64,000 nucleotides of DNA. It comes from Streptomyces armeniacus. Its GTDB lineage: Bacteria > Actinomycetota > Actinomycetes > Streptomycetales > Streptomycetaceae. Location of the stretch: assembly GCF_003355155.1 (NCBI RefSeq), contig NZ_CP031320.1, forward strand, positions 7,529,336-7,593,335, read 5' to 3'. Shown piece by piece: positions 35,925-44,578 of the stretch; position 1 is the first letter of the stretch, and every line of letters starts with the position of its first letter. A program made the translations under genes and the position numbers. The notes beneath the pieces were generated by a model. That model was not told the origin of the DNA. It saw nothing but the letters and a program-made list of their open reading frames with translations, and did no database searches.

Positions 35925-37484
35925 CTAGTCGGTCGGTGGCGGCGGGCGGGTGGTGCTGGTGCTGGTGCTGGTGCTGTACGGGGCATCCCCCGGTGGCGGG
36001 CGGGTAATCGCCGCGAGCGGGAGTTCCAGGCGTACCTCGGTGCCCGCTGCCGCGCGCCCGCGCCCGATCCGGATGCGCGCGCCGATCTGCGCGGCCCGTT
36101 CGACCATCCCCATCAGGCCGAAGTGTCCGGCGCGGCGCAGCGCGGCGAGTTCTGTGTGCGGCGGCAGGCCGCGGCCGTCGTCGTAGACGCTGAGGCGGTA
36201 GACGCTGCCGCTGGGGCCCGCTGCGACGGTGAGCCGGGTGGCGGCGGCGTGGCGGTGCGCGTTCTCCATGGCCTCGGCGGCGATGGCCAGCGCCTGCCGC
36301 GCGACGGCCGGCGGCACGGACACGGCGGGTGCGTCAGCACCGGAAGGCGCAGCACCCCACGCACCCGGCGCGCCCAACACCCGGAACGTGGCCGGCAGCC
36401 CCGTACGCGCCGCGAAGTCCTCCACTCGCGCGCCGAGTTCGGCCGTCAGATCCACCTCCCCGGCGAAGCCCGCGCCCTGCCGCAGGTCGGCGAGGATGTC
36501 GCGGGACTCGGCTGCCGCCTGCCGCGCCGAGCGGGCGACCTGTTCGGCCTGCTGCTTGAGCGTGGCGAGGGTGGCGGGGTCCGTACGGTCCGCGGAGGAC
36601 GCGAGTCCGTCGGCGGCGAGCGCCAGCCCGTGCAGGGTCTTGGCCACCGAGTCGTGCATCTCGCGGGCCAGCCGGGCGCGTTCGGACTCGACCGCCTCGC
36701 CGACCGCTATCCGCGCCCTGGCCTCGGTGAGCGCCTGGCTGGCCGTACCGAAATGGAACATCAGGTTCCGAAGGGTCACGCCGACCACGCCCGCCGCCAC
36801 GCAGAAGCCCGCGAGCAGCAGCGTGCTGGCGGGTGAGTCGAGGCGGTCGGCCCAGGCGCTGTACGCGGCGGCCAGTACGAGCAGTTGCAGCCCGGTGAAG
36901 ATGCCCGCGCCGCGCCAGCCGTAGAGGAGCCCGGCGAGCAGCGGGGTGCTGACGGTGGCGTAGCCGACCGGAGAGTTGGGGGTGGCGGTGAGCAGGAGCA
37001 GTGCGAGGAAGAGGACGTCGCCGCCGAGCAGTACGGGGTGCCGGAGGACGGCGGGCCCGAACCGTTCCCAGTCCCGCAGCAGCGCGTACGACACCAGGAC
37101 GGTGACCACGATGGCGCCGCCGACGAGCCAGCCCGCGACGCCGTCCGCCGCTCGGCTGAGCGCGAACGGGGCGCCGAGCGCGATCATCGCGAGGCGGAAG
37201 CCGAAGACCTGGCGGCACAGCGCCTGGAGGGCGTTGAGCTGGATGCGGATGCCCGGCACGGGCGCGTCCTGGCTGAGCACGCCGCCGCTGTCCGGTGCCG
37301 GGGCGGTCGGCGCGCCGCCGACGAGCGGCCCGCCGGGCACCGTACGGGCATGCCCGGACCCGCCAGGCCCGTACCCGCCGGGCTCGGGCTCACCCGCGCC
37401 GGGCCCGCCGGGTAACTCCCCCGCGCCCGCCGCACCGTACGACCCCGCACCGCGCCTCCGCGCGATCCGCATCCGCCCCCTCAC
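35925..37484 (-). CDS. Sensor histidine kinase of the tad locus
   Basis: A 519-aa kinase. It has a Pro/Gly-rich cytoplasmic N terminus (about 70 residues) and five or six membrane helices (about 100-250). The HisKA_3 dimerisation domain carries the phosphorylated His in LAREMHDSVAKTLHG, and the HATPase domain has NAHRHAAATRL, YDDGRGLP and GHFGLMGMVERA. The GTG at 37484 directly follows the TadC stop codon; ATG 37472 is an alternative. It would sense a membrane or envelope signal and phosphorylate the response regulator encoded next. Confidence 0.9.
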   Translation of the reverse strand: MRGRMRIARRRGAGSYGAAGAGELPGGPGAGEPEPGGYGPGGSGHARTVPGGPLVGGAPTAPAPDSGGVLSQDAPVPGIRIQLNALQALCRQVFGFRLAMIALGAPFALSRAADGVAGWLVGGAIVVTVLVSYALLRDWERFGPAVLRHPVLLGGDVLFLALLLLTATPNSPVGYATVSTPLLAGLLYGWRGAGIFTGLQLLVLAAAYSAWADRLDSPASTLLLAGFCVAAGVVGVTLRNLMFHFGTASQALTEARARIAVGEAVESERARLAREMHDSVAKTLHGLALAADGLASSADRTDPATLATLKQQAEQVARSARQAAAESRDILADLRQGAGFAGEVDLTAELGARVEDFAARTGLPATFRVLGAPGAWGAAPSGADAPAVSVPPAVARQALAIAAEAMENAHRHAAATRLTVAAGPSGSVYRLSVYDDGRGLPPHTELAALRRAGHFGLMGMVERAAQIGARIRIGRGRAAAGTEVRLELPLAAITRPPPGDAPYSTSTSTSTTRPPPPTD

Positions 37485-38375
37485 CTACCCGTCCAGGATC
37501 GAGCCGAAGTCGGTGTCCGAGCCCAGGATGAACGTCGCCACGATCAGGATCAGCGTGCCGGGCAGCAGGAACGCGATGGTGGTGATGGTCGCCTTGGGCA
37601 CGGTCTTGGCGGCCTTGCGGCGGGCGTTCTGCGCGTCCGTACGGCGCATGTCGGTGGCGATCTGCACAAGGGTGTCGGCGATGGGCGCGCCCAGCTCCTC
37701 GCCCTGCTGGAGCGCGGTGACGAACTGGTCGACCTGTTCGGACGCGTTCCGCTTGCGCAGCTGGGTGAACGCCTCGCGACGGCTGACACCCATGTCCATC
37801 TGTCGCAGCGTGATGCGGAGTTCGTCGGCCCAGGGGCCCTCGTAGCGTTCCGCGACACGCTCCAGCGCCTGCCGGAAGCCGAGTCCGGCGGAGACGACGA
37901 CGGCGAGGACGTCCAGGAAGTCGGGCAGGGTGCGTTCGATGACGCGCTTGCGGTCGCGGATGGCCTGGTTGAGCGCGAGGTCGGCGGCGATCCAGCCGAA
38001 CGCGAGGGTCAGCGCGGTGAACAGGAGGCTGCCCGCGGCCAGCCCGACCAGGCCCATGACGGCGCCGAACAGCCCGTAGACGGCGCGCCGGGCGGCGTAC
38101 CGGTCGAGGGTGAGGCCGCCGGGGTTGCCCGCCTGGTCGATCTTGCGGCGCTTCTTCTCCATCAGCTTCGGGCCCATCAGCCGGAGCACGGCGGGCGCGA
38201 AGCGCATGCCGAGCCGGTCGATGGCCTGTTCGTGCGTACGGGCGCGGCTGGCGCCCATCTCGAGGGCGAGGCTGAGGTCGGCGGGGAGCCGGGTCTCGGC
38301 GCGGTACATCCGTACGCCGGTGAGGACACCGAGCGCGGCAGCGGCGGCGAGCAGGCCGAGCAGGAGCGGAACCAT
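37485..38375 (-). CDS. TadC-like type II secretion F-domain membrane protein
   Basis: A 296-aa protein with an N-terminal helix, basic cytoplasmic loop, two central helices (VYGLFGAVMGLVGLAAGSLLF and TLAFGWIAADLAL), the T2SSF domain (RTLPDFLDVLAVVVSAGLGFRQALERV to NASEQVDQFVTALQQGEELGAPIADTL), and a C-terminal helix. With TadB it forms the inner-membrane platform that the TadA ATPase drives to assemble Flp pili. Start ATG 38375, 14 bp after the tadB stop. Confidence 0.88.
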   Translation of the reverse strand: MVPLLLGLLAAAAALGVLTGVRMYRAETRLPADLSLALEMGASRARTHEQAIDRLGMRFAPAVLRLMGPKLMEKKRRKIDQAGNPGGLTLDRYAARRAVYGLFGAVMGLVGLAAGSLLFTALTLAFGWIAADLALNQAIRDRKRVIERTLPDFLDVLAVVVSAGLGFRQALERVAERYEGPWADELRITLRQMDMGVSRREAFTQLRKRNASEQVDQFVTALQQGEELGAPIADTLVQIATDMRRTDAQNARRKAAKTVPKATITTIAFLLPGTLILIVATFILGSDTDFGSILDG

Positions 38376-38389
38376 GCGGGCGTACCTCC

Positions 38390-39334
38390 TCAGACCTCGA
38401 TCTTGCCCAGCCGGCGGATGACGGCGAACCCGATTGCGAACAGCCCGACGGCGACGAGCATCGCGATCTGCCCGACCGGCGAGCCGGTCACCTTGTCCAG
38501 GGCGCCCGGTGACATGGAGTTCATCATCAGCATGGCGCCGACGCCGAGGATGGGGATGGTGTACGCGGTGGCGTTGACCTCGGCGAGCATCGTACGGACC
38601 TCGCGCCGGGTCTCCTTGCGCTCCTCCAGGGTGGTGGTGAGGTTGCGCAGCGAGCTGACGATGGTGCCGCCGGCCCGGTTGGAGAGGACCAGGGTGGTGA
38701 CGAGGACGACGAGTTCGCGCGAGGGGAGGCGTTCGGCCAGCTCACCGAGGGCGTCGTCGATGGAGCGGCCGACGGCCAGCTGGTTGGTGACGACGGTCAG
38801 TTCGTCGCCGGCCGGTGCCTCCAGCTCCTCCGCGGCCATGCTGAGGGCGGTGCGCAGCGCGAGACCGGCCGACGTGGCGTTGGCGAGGATGCGGGACAGC
38901 TCGGGCAGCTGGCCGATGAACGCCTCGATCCGCTTCTGGCGCTGCCAGTTGAGGAACGCGTTGGCCGCGAACAGGCCGAGGAACCCGGCGATCGGCCCGA
39001 AGAACGGCGCGAGGAGCGAGGCCGCGACGAACCACAGCCCGGCCGCCGCCGCCAGCACGTACACGAAGAACTCGCCGGGGCTGAGGTCCAGTCCGGTCGC
39101 CGCGAGCTTGAGCTGGATGCGGCGGCCCAGCCGCGTACGGCGCAGCCTGCGGTCCACCGCGGTGAAGTGGCGGCGGCGGCCGGCGGGCAGCTCGAAGCCC
39201 TCGCCGGTGGTCGAGAGCCGGTCGATGAGGGCTTCGCGCTGTGCGCGTCCGGAGGCGAACGCCTGCACGCCCGCGACGGCGAGCGCGCCCGCGAGGAGCG
39301 TGCCGCCGAGGGTGATCAGGGCGATTCTGTCCAT
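38390..39334 (-). CDS. TadB-like type II secretion F-domain membrane protein
   Basis: A 314-aa protein with an N-terminal signal-anchor helix, paired helices near 100-135, the T2SSF domain (FIGQLPELSRILANATSAGLALRTALSMAAEEL, then RSIDDALGELAERLPSRELVVLVTTLVLSNRAGG), and two C-terminal helices. It is the partner of TadC in the pilus platform. It is encoded between the TadA ATPase and TadC genes as in other tad loci. Start ATG 39334. Confidence 0.88.
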   Translation of the reverse strand: MDRIALITLGGTLLAGALAVAGVQAFASGRAQREALIDRLSTTGEGFELPAGRRRHFTAVDRRLRRTRLGRRIQLKLAATGLDLSPGEFFVYVLAAAAGLWFVAASLLAPFFGPIAGFLGLFAANAFLNWQRQKRIEAFIGQLPELSRILANATSAGLALRTALSMAAEELEAPAGDELTVVTNQLAVGRSIDDALGELAERLPSRELVVLVTTLVLSNRAGGTIVSSLRNLTTTLEERKETRREVRTMLAEVNATAYTIPILGVGAMLMMNSMSPGALDKVTGSPVGQIAMLVAVGLFAIGFAVIRRLGKIEV

Positions 39335-39480
39335 GGGTCGGGTCCTTGGTCGGGGCGGTGGCGCGGGGCGGTGACGGCGGGACGGCGGTGACGGGCCTGG
39401 GCGGCGTGACGGCGGGACGGGCCTTGGCGGCGTGACGGCGGTGACGGCAGGTGGCGTCGTCGCGAGGCGGGCGGGTCCGG

Positions 39481-40953
39481 CTATACGGCCTGCCGCGTCG
39501 TCAGCTGCGAGTCGAGCGCGGCCACCCCGAACGCCGGCGGCACGGACTCGCCCGACATGGCGAGCCGGGCGGCCGTACGGCGCGGCAGCGGCATGTGCGC
39601 GAACGCGCCGTGCACCCGCCCGTCGGGCGACATCGGGCGCGCGTCGAAGCGGCAGACGGGCACGATCTGGAACGTCTCCCGGCCGTGCGAGGCCAGCAGG
39701 CAGATCTCGACGATCTTCCGGGAGCCGTCCGCCAGCCGGGCGAGCTGCACGATCACGTCCACCGCGGAGTTGATCTGGTCCTGGAGCGCCGCGAACGGCA
39801 CCTCCACCTCGGACATCGACGCCAGCGTCTGGAGCCGCATCAGGGCGTCCTCGGCGCTGTTTGCGTGCACGGTCGCGAGGGAGCCGTCGTGGCCGGTGGA
39901 CATGGCCTGGAGCATGTCGAGCGTCTCGCCGCCGCGCACCTCGCCGACGATGATGCGGTCGGGCCGCATGCGCAGCGAGTTGCGTACGAGGTCCCGTACG
40001 GTGATGCGGCCCCGGCCCTCGACGTTCGGCGGGCGCGTCTCCAGCCGGATGACGTGCTGCTGCTGGAGCTGGAGCTCGGCGGCGTCCTCGACGGTGATGA
40101 TGCGTTCCGCCTCGGGGATCAGCGCGGAGAGCGCGTTGAGCAGCGTGGTCTTGCCGGAGCCTGTGCCGCCGGAGACGATCACGTTGAACCGGGCGCGGAT
40201 GAACGAGGACAGGAGCAGCAGCATCTGCTCGTCCAGCGTGCCGAGTTCGATCAGCTCGTCCAGCTTGTACGCGCGCGGGAAGCGGCGGATCGTCAGCGTG
40301 GCGCCGGTCAGCGAGAGCGGCGGGATGATGACGTTGACGCGCTCGCCGGTGGGCAGCCGCGCGTCGACCATCGGGTTCGACTCGTCCACGCGGCGGTTCA
40401 CGGTGGAGACGATCCGTTCGATGGTCTGCATGAGCTGCTCGTGCGAGGCGAAGCTGACGGGGACGCGCTCGACGCGTCCGGCGCGTTCGACGAAGACCTG
40501 GTCGGGGCCGTTGACCATGATCTCGGTGATGGTGGTGTCCTCGAGGAGCGGTTCGAGCACGCCGAGCCCGAGCGCCTCGTCCACGACGCGGCGGATCAGC
40601 AGCGCGCGGTCGTCCGTGGCCAGCACGGGGCCCTCGCGGCTGATGATGTGCCCGAGGACGCGTTCGAGCCGGGCGCGGCGCTCGGCGGGCGACAGCGCCG
40701 ACATCTCGGCGAGGTCGATCTCCTCGAGCAGCTTCGCGCGGTACGCCGACACGAGATGGCTGGTGCTGTCGGGGACGGCGGTGGCGCCGGAGCCCGTACG
40801 GCCACCGCCGGGGCCGGAACCGGAACCCGTGCCGGAATCCGGGTCCGGGCCCTGGCCGCCGGACGTGCGGCCGATGCCGGTGCGGGTGCCGATGCCCGAG
40901 CCGGTGCCCCGGGGGTCACCGTCGGGGCCGGTCAGGCGGGAACGCAGGCTCAC
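39481..40953 (-). CDS. TadA/CpaF-type pilus assembly ATPase
   Basis: A 490-aa secretion ATPase: the N-terminal 70 residues are Gly/Thr/Pro low complexity, then a helical N domain and the CpaF core. Walker A is VSGGTGSGKTTLLNALSAL. The Asp box is near RIITVEDAAEL, Walker B-like RIIVGEVRGGETLDMLQAM and the His box GHDGSLATVHANS. It hydrolyses ATP to power polymerisation of Flp pilin at the membrane. Start ATG 40953 overlaps nothing; the next upstream tad gene ends at 41015. Confidence 0.92.
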   Translation of the reverse strand: MSLRSRLTGPDGDPRGTGSGIGTRTGIGRTSGGQGPDPDSGTGSGSGPGGGRTGSGATAVPDSTSHLVSAYRAKLLEEIDLAEMSALSPAERRARLERVLGHIISREGPVLATDDRALLIRRVVDEALGLGVLEPLLEDTTITEIMVNGPDQVFVERAGRVERVPVSFASHEQLMQTIERIVSTVNRRVDESNPMVDARLPTGERVNVIIPPLSLTGATLTIRRFPRAYKLDELIELGTLDEQMLLLLSSFIRARFNVIVSGGTGSGKTTLLNALSALIPEAERIITVEDAAELQLQQQHVIRLETRPPNVEGRGRITVRDLVRNSLRMRPDRIIVGEVRGGETLDMLQAMSTGHDGSLATVHANSAEDALMRLQTLASMSEVEVPFAALQDQINSAVDVIVQLARLADGSRKIVEICLLASHGRETFQIVPVCRFDARPMSPDGRVHGAFAHMPLPRRTAARLAMSGESVPPAFGVAALDSQLTTRQAV

Positions 40954-41014
40954 GGTGTGCCTCCTGTCCGCTCAGGTCTCACGTGGCGGGCATCTGTTGG
41001 TCGGCGGTCACGGC

Positions 41015-41473
41015 TCAGTCGCTGGGCATGGTCACGGTGCGGCTGGCGGCACCGAAGCTGTCGATTCCGGGGATGATCGACGGGATGGTGACCTTGGTGG
41101 TGACGGTCGCCTCCTCGTCGTCGCGGGCGCAGTCGAACGACGAGCGGTCGGCGGTCCAGCCGCTCATCGCGGACTTGCCCGCGCCGGCGCACTCGCCGGA
41201 ACGGTCCTCGTGGCTCGCCGTACGGGCCCCGGCGCGCGCGCCCGTACCGGCCTGCTGGACGGCGTAGCCCGCCAGCCCGAGCTGGATCGCGGCGAGGCCG
41301 ACGAGCAGCAGGAGCGGGAGCATCCCGGTGAACTCGATGCTGGACGCGCCCCGTTCGCGCGACCGCCGGAGGGCGCGCGTCCGCAGCCGCAGCCACGACC
41401 CGGGCCGCGGCGGGCGCGTACGGGCCGCCGCGGGCGGCTCGCGCCCCTTCGTCCTGCGCTTCGGCATCGGCAT
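41015..41473 (-). CDS. TadE-like pseudopilin
   Basis: A 152-aa protein: a basic N terminus of about 40 residues, then RERGASSIEFTGMLPLLLLVGLAAIQLGLAGYAVQQAGTGARAGARTA. This is the TadE signature, with the Glu following the processing site and one hydrophobic helix. The mature domain is small and contains two Cys. It is probably a minor pilin of the Flp pilus. The gene starts 3 bp after the stop of the upstream TadE-like gene, so the two form one transcript. Confidence 0.82.
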   Translation of the reverse strand: MPMPKRRTKGREPPAAARTRPPRPGSWLRLRTRALRRSRERGASSIEFTGMLPLLLLVGLAAIQLGLAGYAVQQAGTGARAGARTASHEDRSGECAGAGKSAMSGWTADRSSFDCARDDEEATVTTKVTIPSIIPGIDSFGAASRTVTMPSD

Positions 41474-41476
41474 GGG

Positions 41477-42154
41477 TCACTCCGCTTCCGCTTCGAGTGC
41501 CGCGCCCGCGCTGCCGTGGACGGTGAACGGGAGGTTGGCCGCGCCGGGGAACAGGACCGGGGTGGCCAGGTCCACGTCGGCCTTCCAGACGTTCCCCGAC
41601 TGGTAGCAGCTGACGGACGCGTTGGAGTTCCAGGCGCTCGGGAGGTGTTCCCGGGCGGCCGACTCGCAGGCCGACGCCGGGTCGCCGTACGCCGCTGCCG
41701 AGGCGGCGGCGCGGGCGCCCTCGTCGGCGGCGTTGCCCGCGAGGGTGAAGGTGTAGCCGATCAGGACGCACTGCCACAGCAGCGCCAGCACGACGAGGAT
41801 GATCGGTGCCATCCCGGCGAACTCAACGGTGAGCGCGCCCCGTTCGCCCTGTTCGCCCTGTTCGTCACGACGTCGGCCGCGGACGAGCCGCCAGGCGCGT
41901 GCCCGCAGCCGGGCCGCGGGCAGGGCGCAGGCGGCGTAGAGGCGGCGGCGGACACCGGCGTCCGTACGTGAGCCCGCGTCCGTACGTGAGCCCGCGTCCG
42001 TACGTGAGCCCGCGTCCGTAGGTGAGCCCGCGTCCGTACGCCCGCCCGTGCCCGTACGGGTGCGTCCGCCGCGCCGTCCGCCCGACTGTGCCGGGAGCCC
42101 CGGCAGGGTCACCGAACCCCGGTCGTCCCAGTTCCGTTTGCCCCACAGGCGCAC
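41477..42154 (-). CDS. TadE-like pseudopilin with repeat-bearing N terminus (5' end uncertain)
   Basis: A TadE-like block is clear: GALTVEFAGMAPIILVVLALLWQCVLIGYTFTLAGNAADEGARAAASAA. The mature domain of about 80 residues has two Cys. In front lies a long basic, repetitive segment including four or five Thr-Asp-Ala-Gly-Ser units encoded by an 18-bp tandem repeat. GTG 42154 (VRLWGKRNWDDRGSV) is the nearest start, but the frame stays open upstream as Gly/Ser-rich sequence to the adapter at 42304. The true start, or an upstream gene, may therefore be missing. Confidence 0.7.
   Translation of the reverse strand: MRLWGKRNWDDRGSVTLPGLPAQSGGRRGGRTRTGTGGRTDAGSPTDAGSRTDAGSRTDAGSRTDAGVRRRLYAACALPAARLRARAWRLVRGRRRDEQGEQGERGALTVEFAGMAPIILVVLALLWQCVLIGYTFTLAGNAADEGARAAASAAAYGDPASACESAAREHLPSAWNSNASVSCYQSGNVWKADVDLATPVLFPGAANLPFTVHGSAGAALEAEAE
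41955..42040. repeat. 18-bp tandem repeat inside the TadE-like gene
   Basis: About four and a half copies of GTCCGTACGTGAGCCCGC, one with a G substitution. They encode repeated Gly-Ser-Arg-Thr-Asp-Ala. The copies are almost identical, suggesting recent slippage. They encode a linker ahead of the pseudopilin helix. Confidence 0.85.
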
Positions 42155-42303
42155 CGCGCCCCGGTCGGAGCCCCCGCGCTGCTGCCGTCCCGAAACCGAA
42201 CCCGAACCGGCGCCCGAAGCGGAGCCCGAACCGGAGGAGGCGCCGGGCGGCAGCGCGGCCGGCTGGGCGCCGCTGCCGAGGGTGTCCGTGCCCTGCCCGG
42301 AAC

Positions 42304-42396
42304 CTGTCCCCTATACAACTCTGACGCCGCCGAAGAAGGCCTAGGTGACGATCTCGGCAGACGCCGGACACTCACAAAGATGTGTATAAGAGACGG
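42304..42396. other. Illumina Nextera adapter sequence embedded in the assembly
   Basis: 42304-42375 aligns with a degraded Nextera read-through: mosaic end (CTGTCYCYTATACA-like), GACGCYGCCGA, an 8-nt index read as AGGCCTAG, then GTG..GATCTCGG of the P5 adapter. 42378-42396 is AGATGTGTATAAGAGACGG, the opposite-strand mosaic end with one mismatch (the known end is AGATGTGTATAAGAGACAG). Translated, it gives the adapter peptide VSYTHL at the end of galK. This is not biological sequence and marks a false join between the tad locus and galK. Confidence 0.93.
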
Positions 42397-43508
42397 GTTC
42401 CGGGTGGGCTCCGCGGCCCGGGAGGGCCGGGAAGACGCGGGGCGGGCGGTAGCCCTCGGCGGCGAACGCCGCCTCGACCGCCTCCGTCACCTTGTCCGTC
42501 AGCCCGTCCTCCAGCAGGACGATCGCCGACCCGCCGAACCCGCCGCCGGTCATGCGCGCGCCCAGCGCGCCCGCCGCGTTCGCCGTCTCCACCACGAGGT
42601 CGAGCTCGTCGCACGAGATGCGGAAGTCGTCCCGTACGGACGCGTGTCCCTCCGTGAGCACCGGGCCGATGCCGCGGGTGTCCCCCGCGTCCAGCAGCCG
42701 GATGACGTCCTCGACGCGGCGGTTCTCCGTGACGATGTGCCGCACCAGCCCCCGTACGGTGTCGTCGGCGAGCCGTTCCAGCGCGCCGTCCAGCTCCTCG
42801 TACGGGACGTCCCGCAGCGCGCTGACGCCGAGCCGGCGTGCGCCCTCCTCGCAGCCCGCGCGGCGCTTCGCGTACTCGCCCTCGCCGAGTTCGTGCTTCA
42901 CACGCGTGTCGACGACGAGCAGTTTCAGGCCCTCCGCCGCCAGGTCGAGCGGCACCTGCCGCTGGGTGAGGTCGCGGGCGTCCAGGAACAGGGCGTGGCC
43001 CTCGGTGCAGCAGGCGGAGGCCATCTGGTCCATGATCCCGCAGGGGACGCCGACGAAGTCGTTCTCGGCCCGCTGGCACAGCCGGGCCAGCCGCGCCGGG
43101 GACTGGCCGAGGCCATGCAGGTCGTTCAGGGCGAGGGCGGTGGAGACTTCCAGCGCCGCCGACGAGGAGAGCCCCGCGCCGGTCGGCACGGTGCTCTCGA
43201 AGTGCAGGTCGGCGCCGCCGACGGGCAGACCGGCCTCGCGCAGGGACCAGACGACGCCGGCCGGGTAGGCGGCCCAGCCGGTGCTGCCCGCGGGGGCGAG
43301 TTCGTCGACGCGGAGCTGTACGACGCCGTCGCCCGTGTGCGGCGCGCTGTCGGCGGAGTGCAGCCGGAGCACGCCGTCGTCACGGCGGGCGGCGTGGACG
43401 CGTGTGGTGTGCGGCAGCGCGAGCGGCAGCACGAACGATCAGGTTGACGCGTCCTGGCGCGGCCCATACGCCGTCCGGTTCGCTCCCGTACACCTCGCGA
43501 AAGGTCAT
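42397..43508 (-). pseudogene. galK: Galactokinase, frameshifted and cut at both sites by sequence defects
   Basis: The N terminus [20 protein letters not shown] then VNLI is in one frame. From about 43437 the coding continues in another frame as LPLALPHTTRVHA. The intervening galactokinase signature (normally GEHTDYNDGF after LI) is missing, consistent with a deletion of about 26 nt. Downstream motifs are intact: TGAGLSSSAALEVSTALAL (GHMP ATP-binding) and ARMTGGGFGGSAIVLLEDG. The 3' end runs into adapter at 42396 before any stop. GalK phosphorylates D-galactose in the Leloir pathway. ATG 43508 overlaps the galE stop (ATGA). As written the gene cannot make active enzyme. Confidence 0.88.
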
Positions 43509-44578
43509 TCGCCTGTTCCTCCCTGTTTCCCGTCTGCGCCTGCTGCCCCGTGCTCGCGCCGTGCGAACGCCCACGCGTCCTCGACGATCTCCGCCAGGTC
43601 CGCCCGCCGGGGCGTCCAGCCCAGAAGGCGCCTGGCCCGGTCGGCGGAGGCGACCAGTACGGCCGGGTCACCGCCGCGCCGCGGCGCCGTGATCTCGGGC
43701 ACCGGGTGGCCGGTGACCTTGCGCACGGTCTCGATGACCTCGCGTACGGAGAAGCCGTTGCCGTTGCCGAGGTTGCAGATGAGATGTTCGCTCTCGACCG
43801 CCGCGTCCAGCGCCAGCAGATGCGCGTCGGCGAGGTCGGCGACGTGGATGTAGTCGCGTACGCAGGTGCCGTCCGGCGTGGGGTAGTCGTCGCCGTAGAC
43901 GGAGATCGCCTCGCGGGTGCCGAGGGCGACCTGGAGGACCAGCGGGATGAGGTGCGACTCGGGGTCGTGCCGCTCGCCGTACGCCGCGCCGGAGCCGGGC
44001 TCCGTACCGGTGAAGTGCGCGCCCGCGACGTTGAAGTAGCGCAGCGAGGCGGCGGCCAGGCCGTGCGCCCGGCACTCGCCCGTGATCATGTGGTCGACGG
44101 CGAGCTTCGTCGCGCCGTACGGGCTGGTCGGCGCGGTCGGGTCGGTCTCGGTGACGAGTTCGCTGACGGGCTCGCCGTACGTCGCGGCAGTGGAGGAGAA
44201 CACAAGCCTGCGGACGCCGGCGTCGCGCATGGCGCCGAGGAGTTCGATGGTGCCGCCGACGTTGTTGCGCCAGTACTTGTCGGGGTCCGCGACCGACTCG
44301 CCGACCTGCGAGCAGGCCGCGAAGTGGAGCACCCCGTCGTACGAGGAGTCCAGCCGGCGGCCCGCCTCCTGGATGCGGCCCTCGATGAACTCGGCGCCCT
44401 CCGGGACCCCGGCGCGGAAGCCGGTGGAGAGGTCGTCGAGCACGGTGACCGCGTGCCCGGCCTCCAGCAGATGCGCCGCGACGACGCTGCCGACGTATCC
44501 CGCGCCGCCCGTCACCAGATACTTGCGCGGCCGTACGGCGGCCGGTCCCGTGCTGGTCCCGTTCCCGGTTGTACTCAC
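43505..44578 (-). CDS. galE: UDP-glucose 4-epimerase
   Basis: A 357-aa extended short-chain dehydrogenase: NAD-binding [22 protein letters not shown], catalytic Ser/Thr region [11 protein letters not shown], active-site Tyr-x-x-x-Lys as [11 protein letters not shown], and [17 protein letters not shown] near residue 235. It interconverts UDP-galactose and UDP-glucose in the Leloir pathway. Start ATG 44578 overlaps the galT stop by 4 bases. Order galT-galE-galK on one strand is the conserved Streptomyces gal operon. Confidence 0.95.
   Translation of the reverse strand: MSTTGNGTSTGPAAVRPRKYLVTGGAGYVGSVVAAHLLEAGHAVTVLDDLSTGFRAGVPEGAEFIEGRIQEAGRRLDSSYDGVLHFAACSQVGESVADPDKYWRNNVGGTIELLGAMRDAGVRRLVFSSTAATYGEPVSELVTETDPTAPTSPYGATKLAVDHMITGECRAHGLAAASLRYFNVAGAHFTGTEPGSGAAYGERHDPESHLIPLVLQVALGTREAISVYGDDYPTPDGTCVRDYIHVADLADAHLLALDAAVESEHLICNLGNGNGFSVREVIETVRKVTGHPVPEITAPRRGGDPAVLVASADRARRLLGWTPRRADLAEIVEDAWAFARREHGAAGADGKQGGTGE

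Noticed and set aside
41955..42040. Possible CRISPR array
   Set aside because: Units are directly adjacent 18-bp copies with no spacers and lie in frame inside a gene.
42341..42420. Natural C-terminal extension of galactokinase (VSYTHL...)
   Set aside because: The codons are Nextera mosaic-end sequence.
43430..43445. Programmed frameshift in galK
   Set aside because: No slippery sequence is visible, and conserved signature residues are missing, not just the frame.
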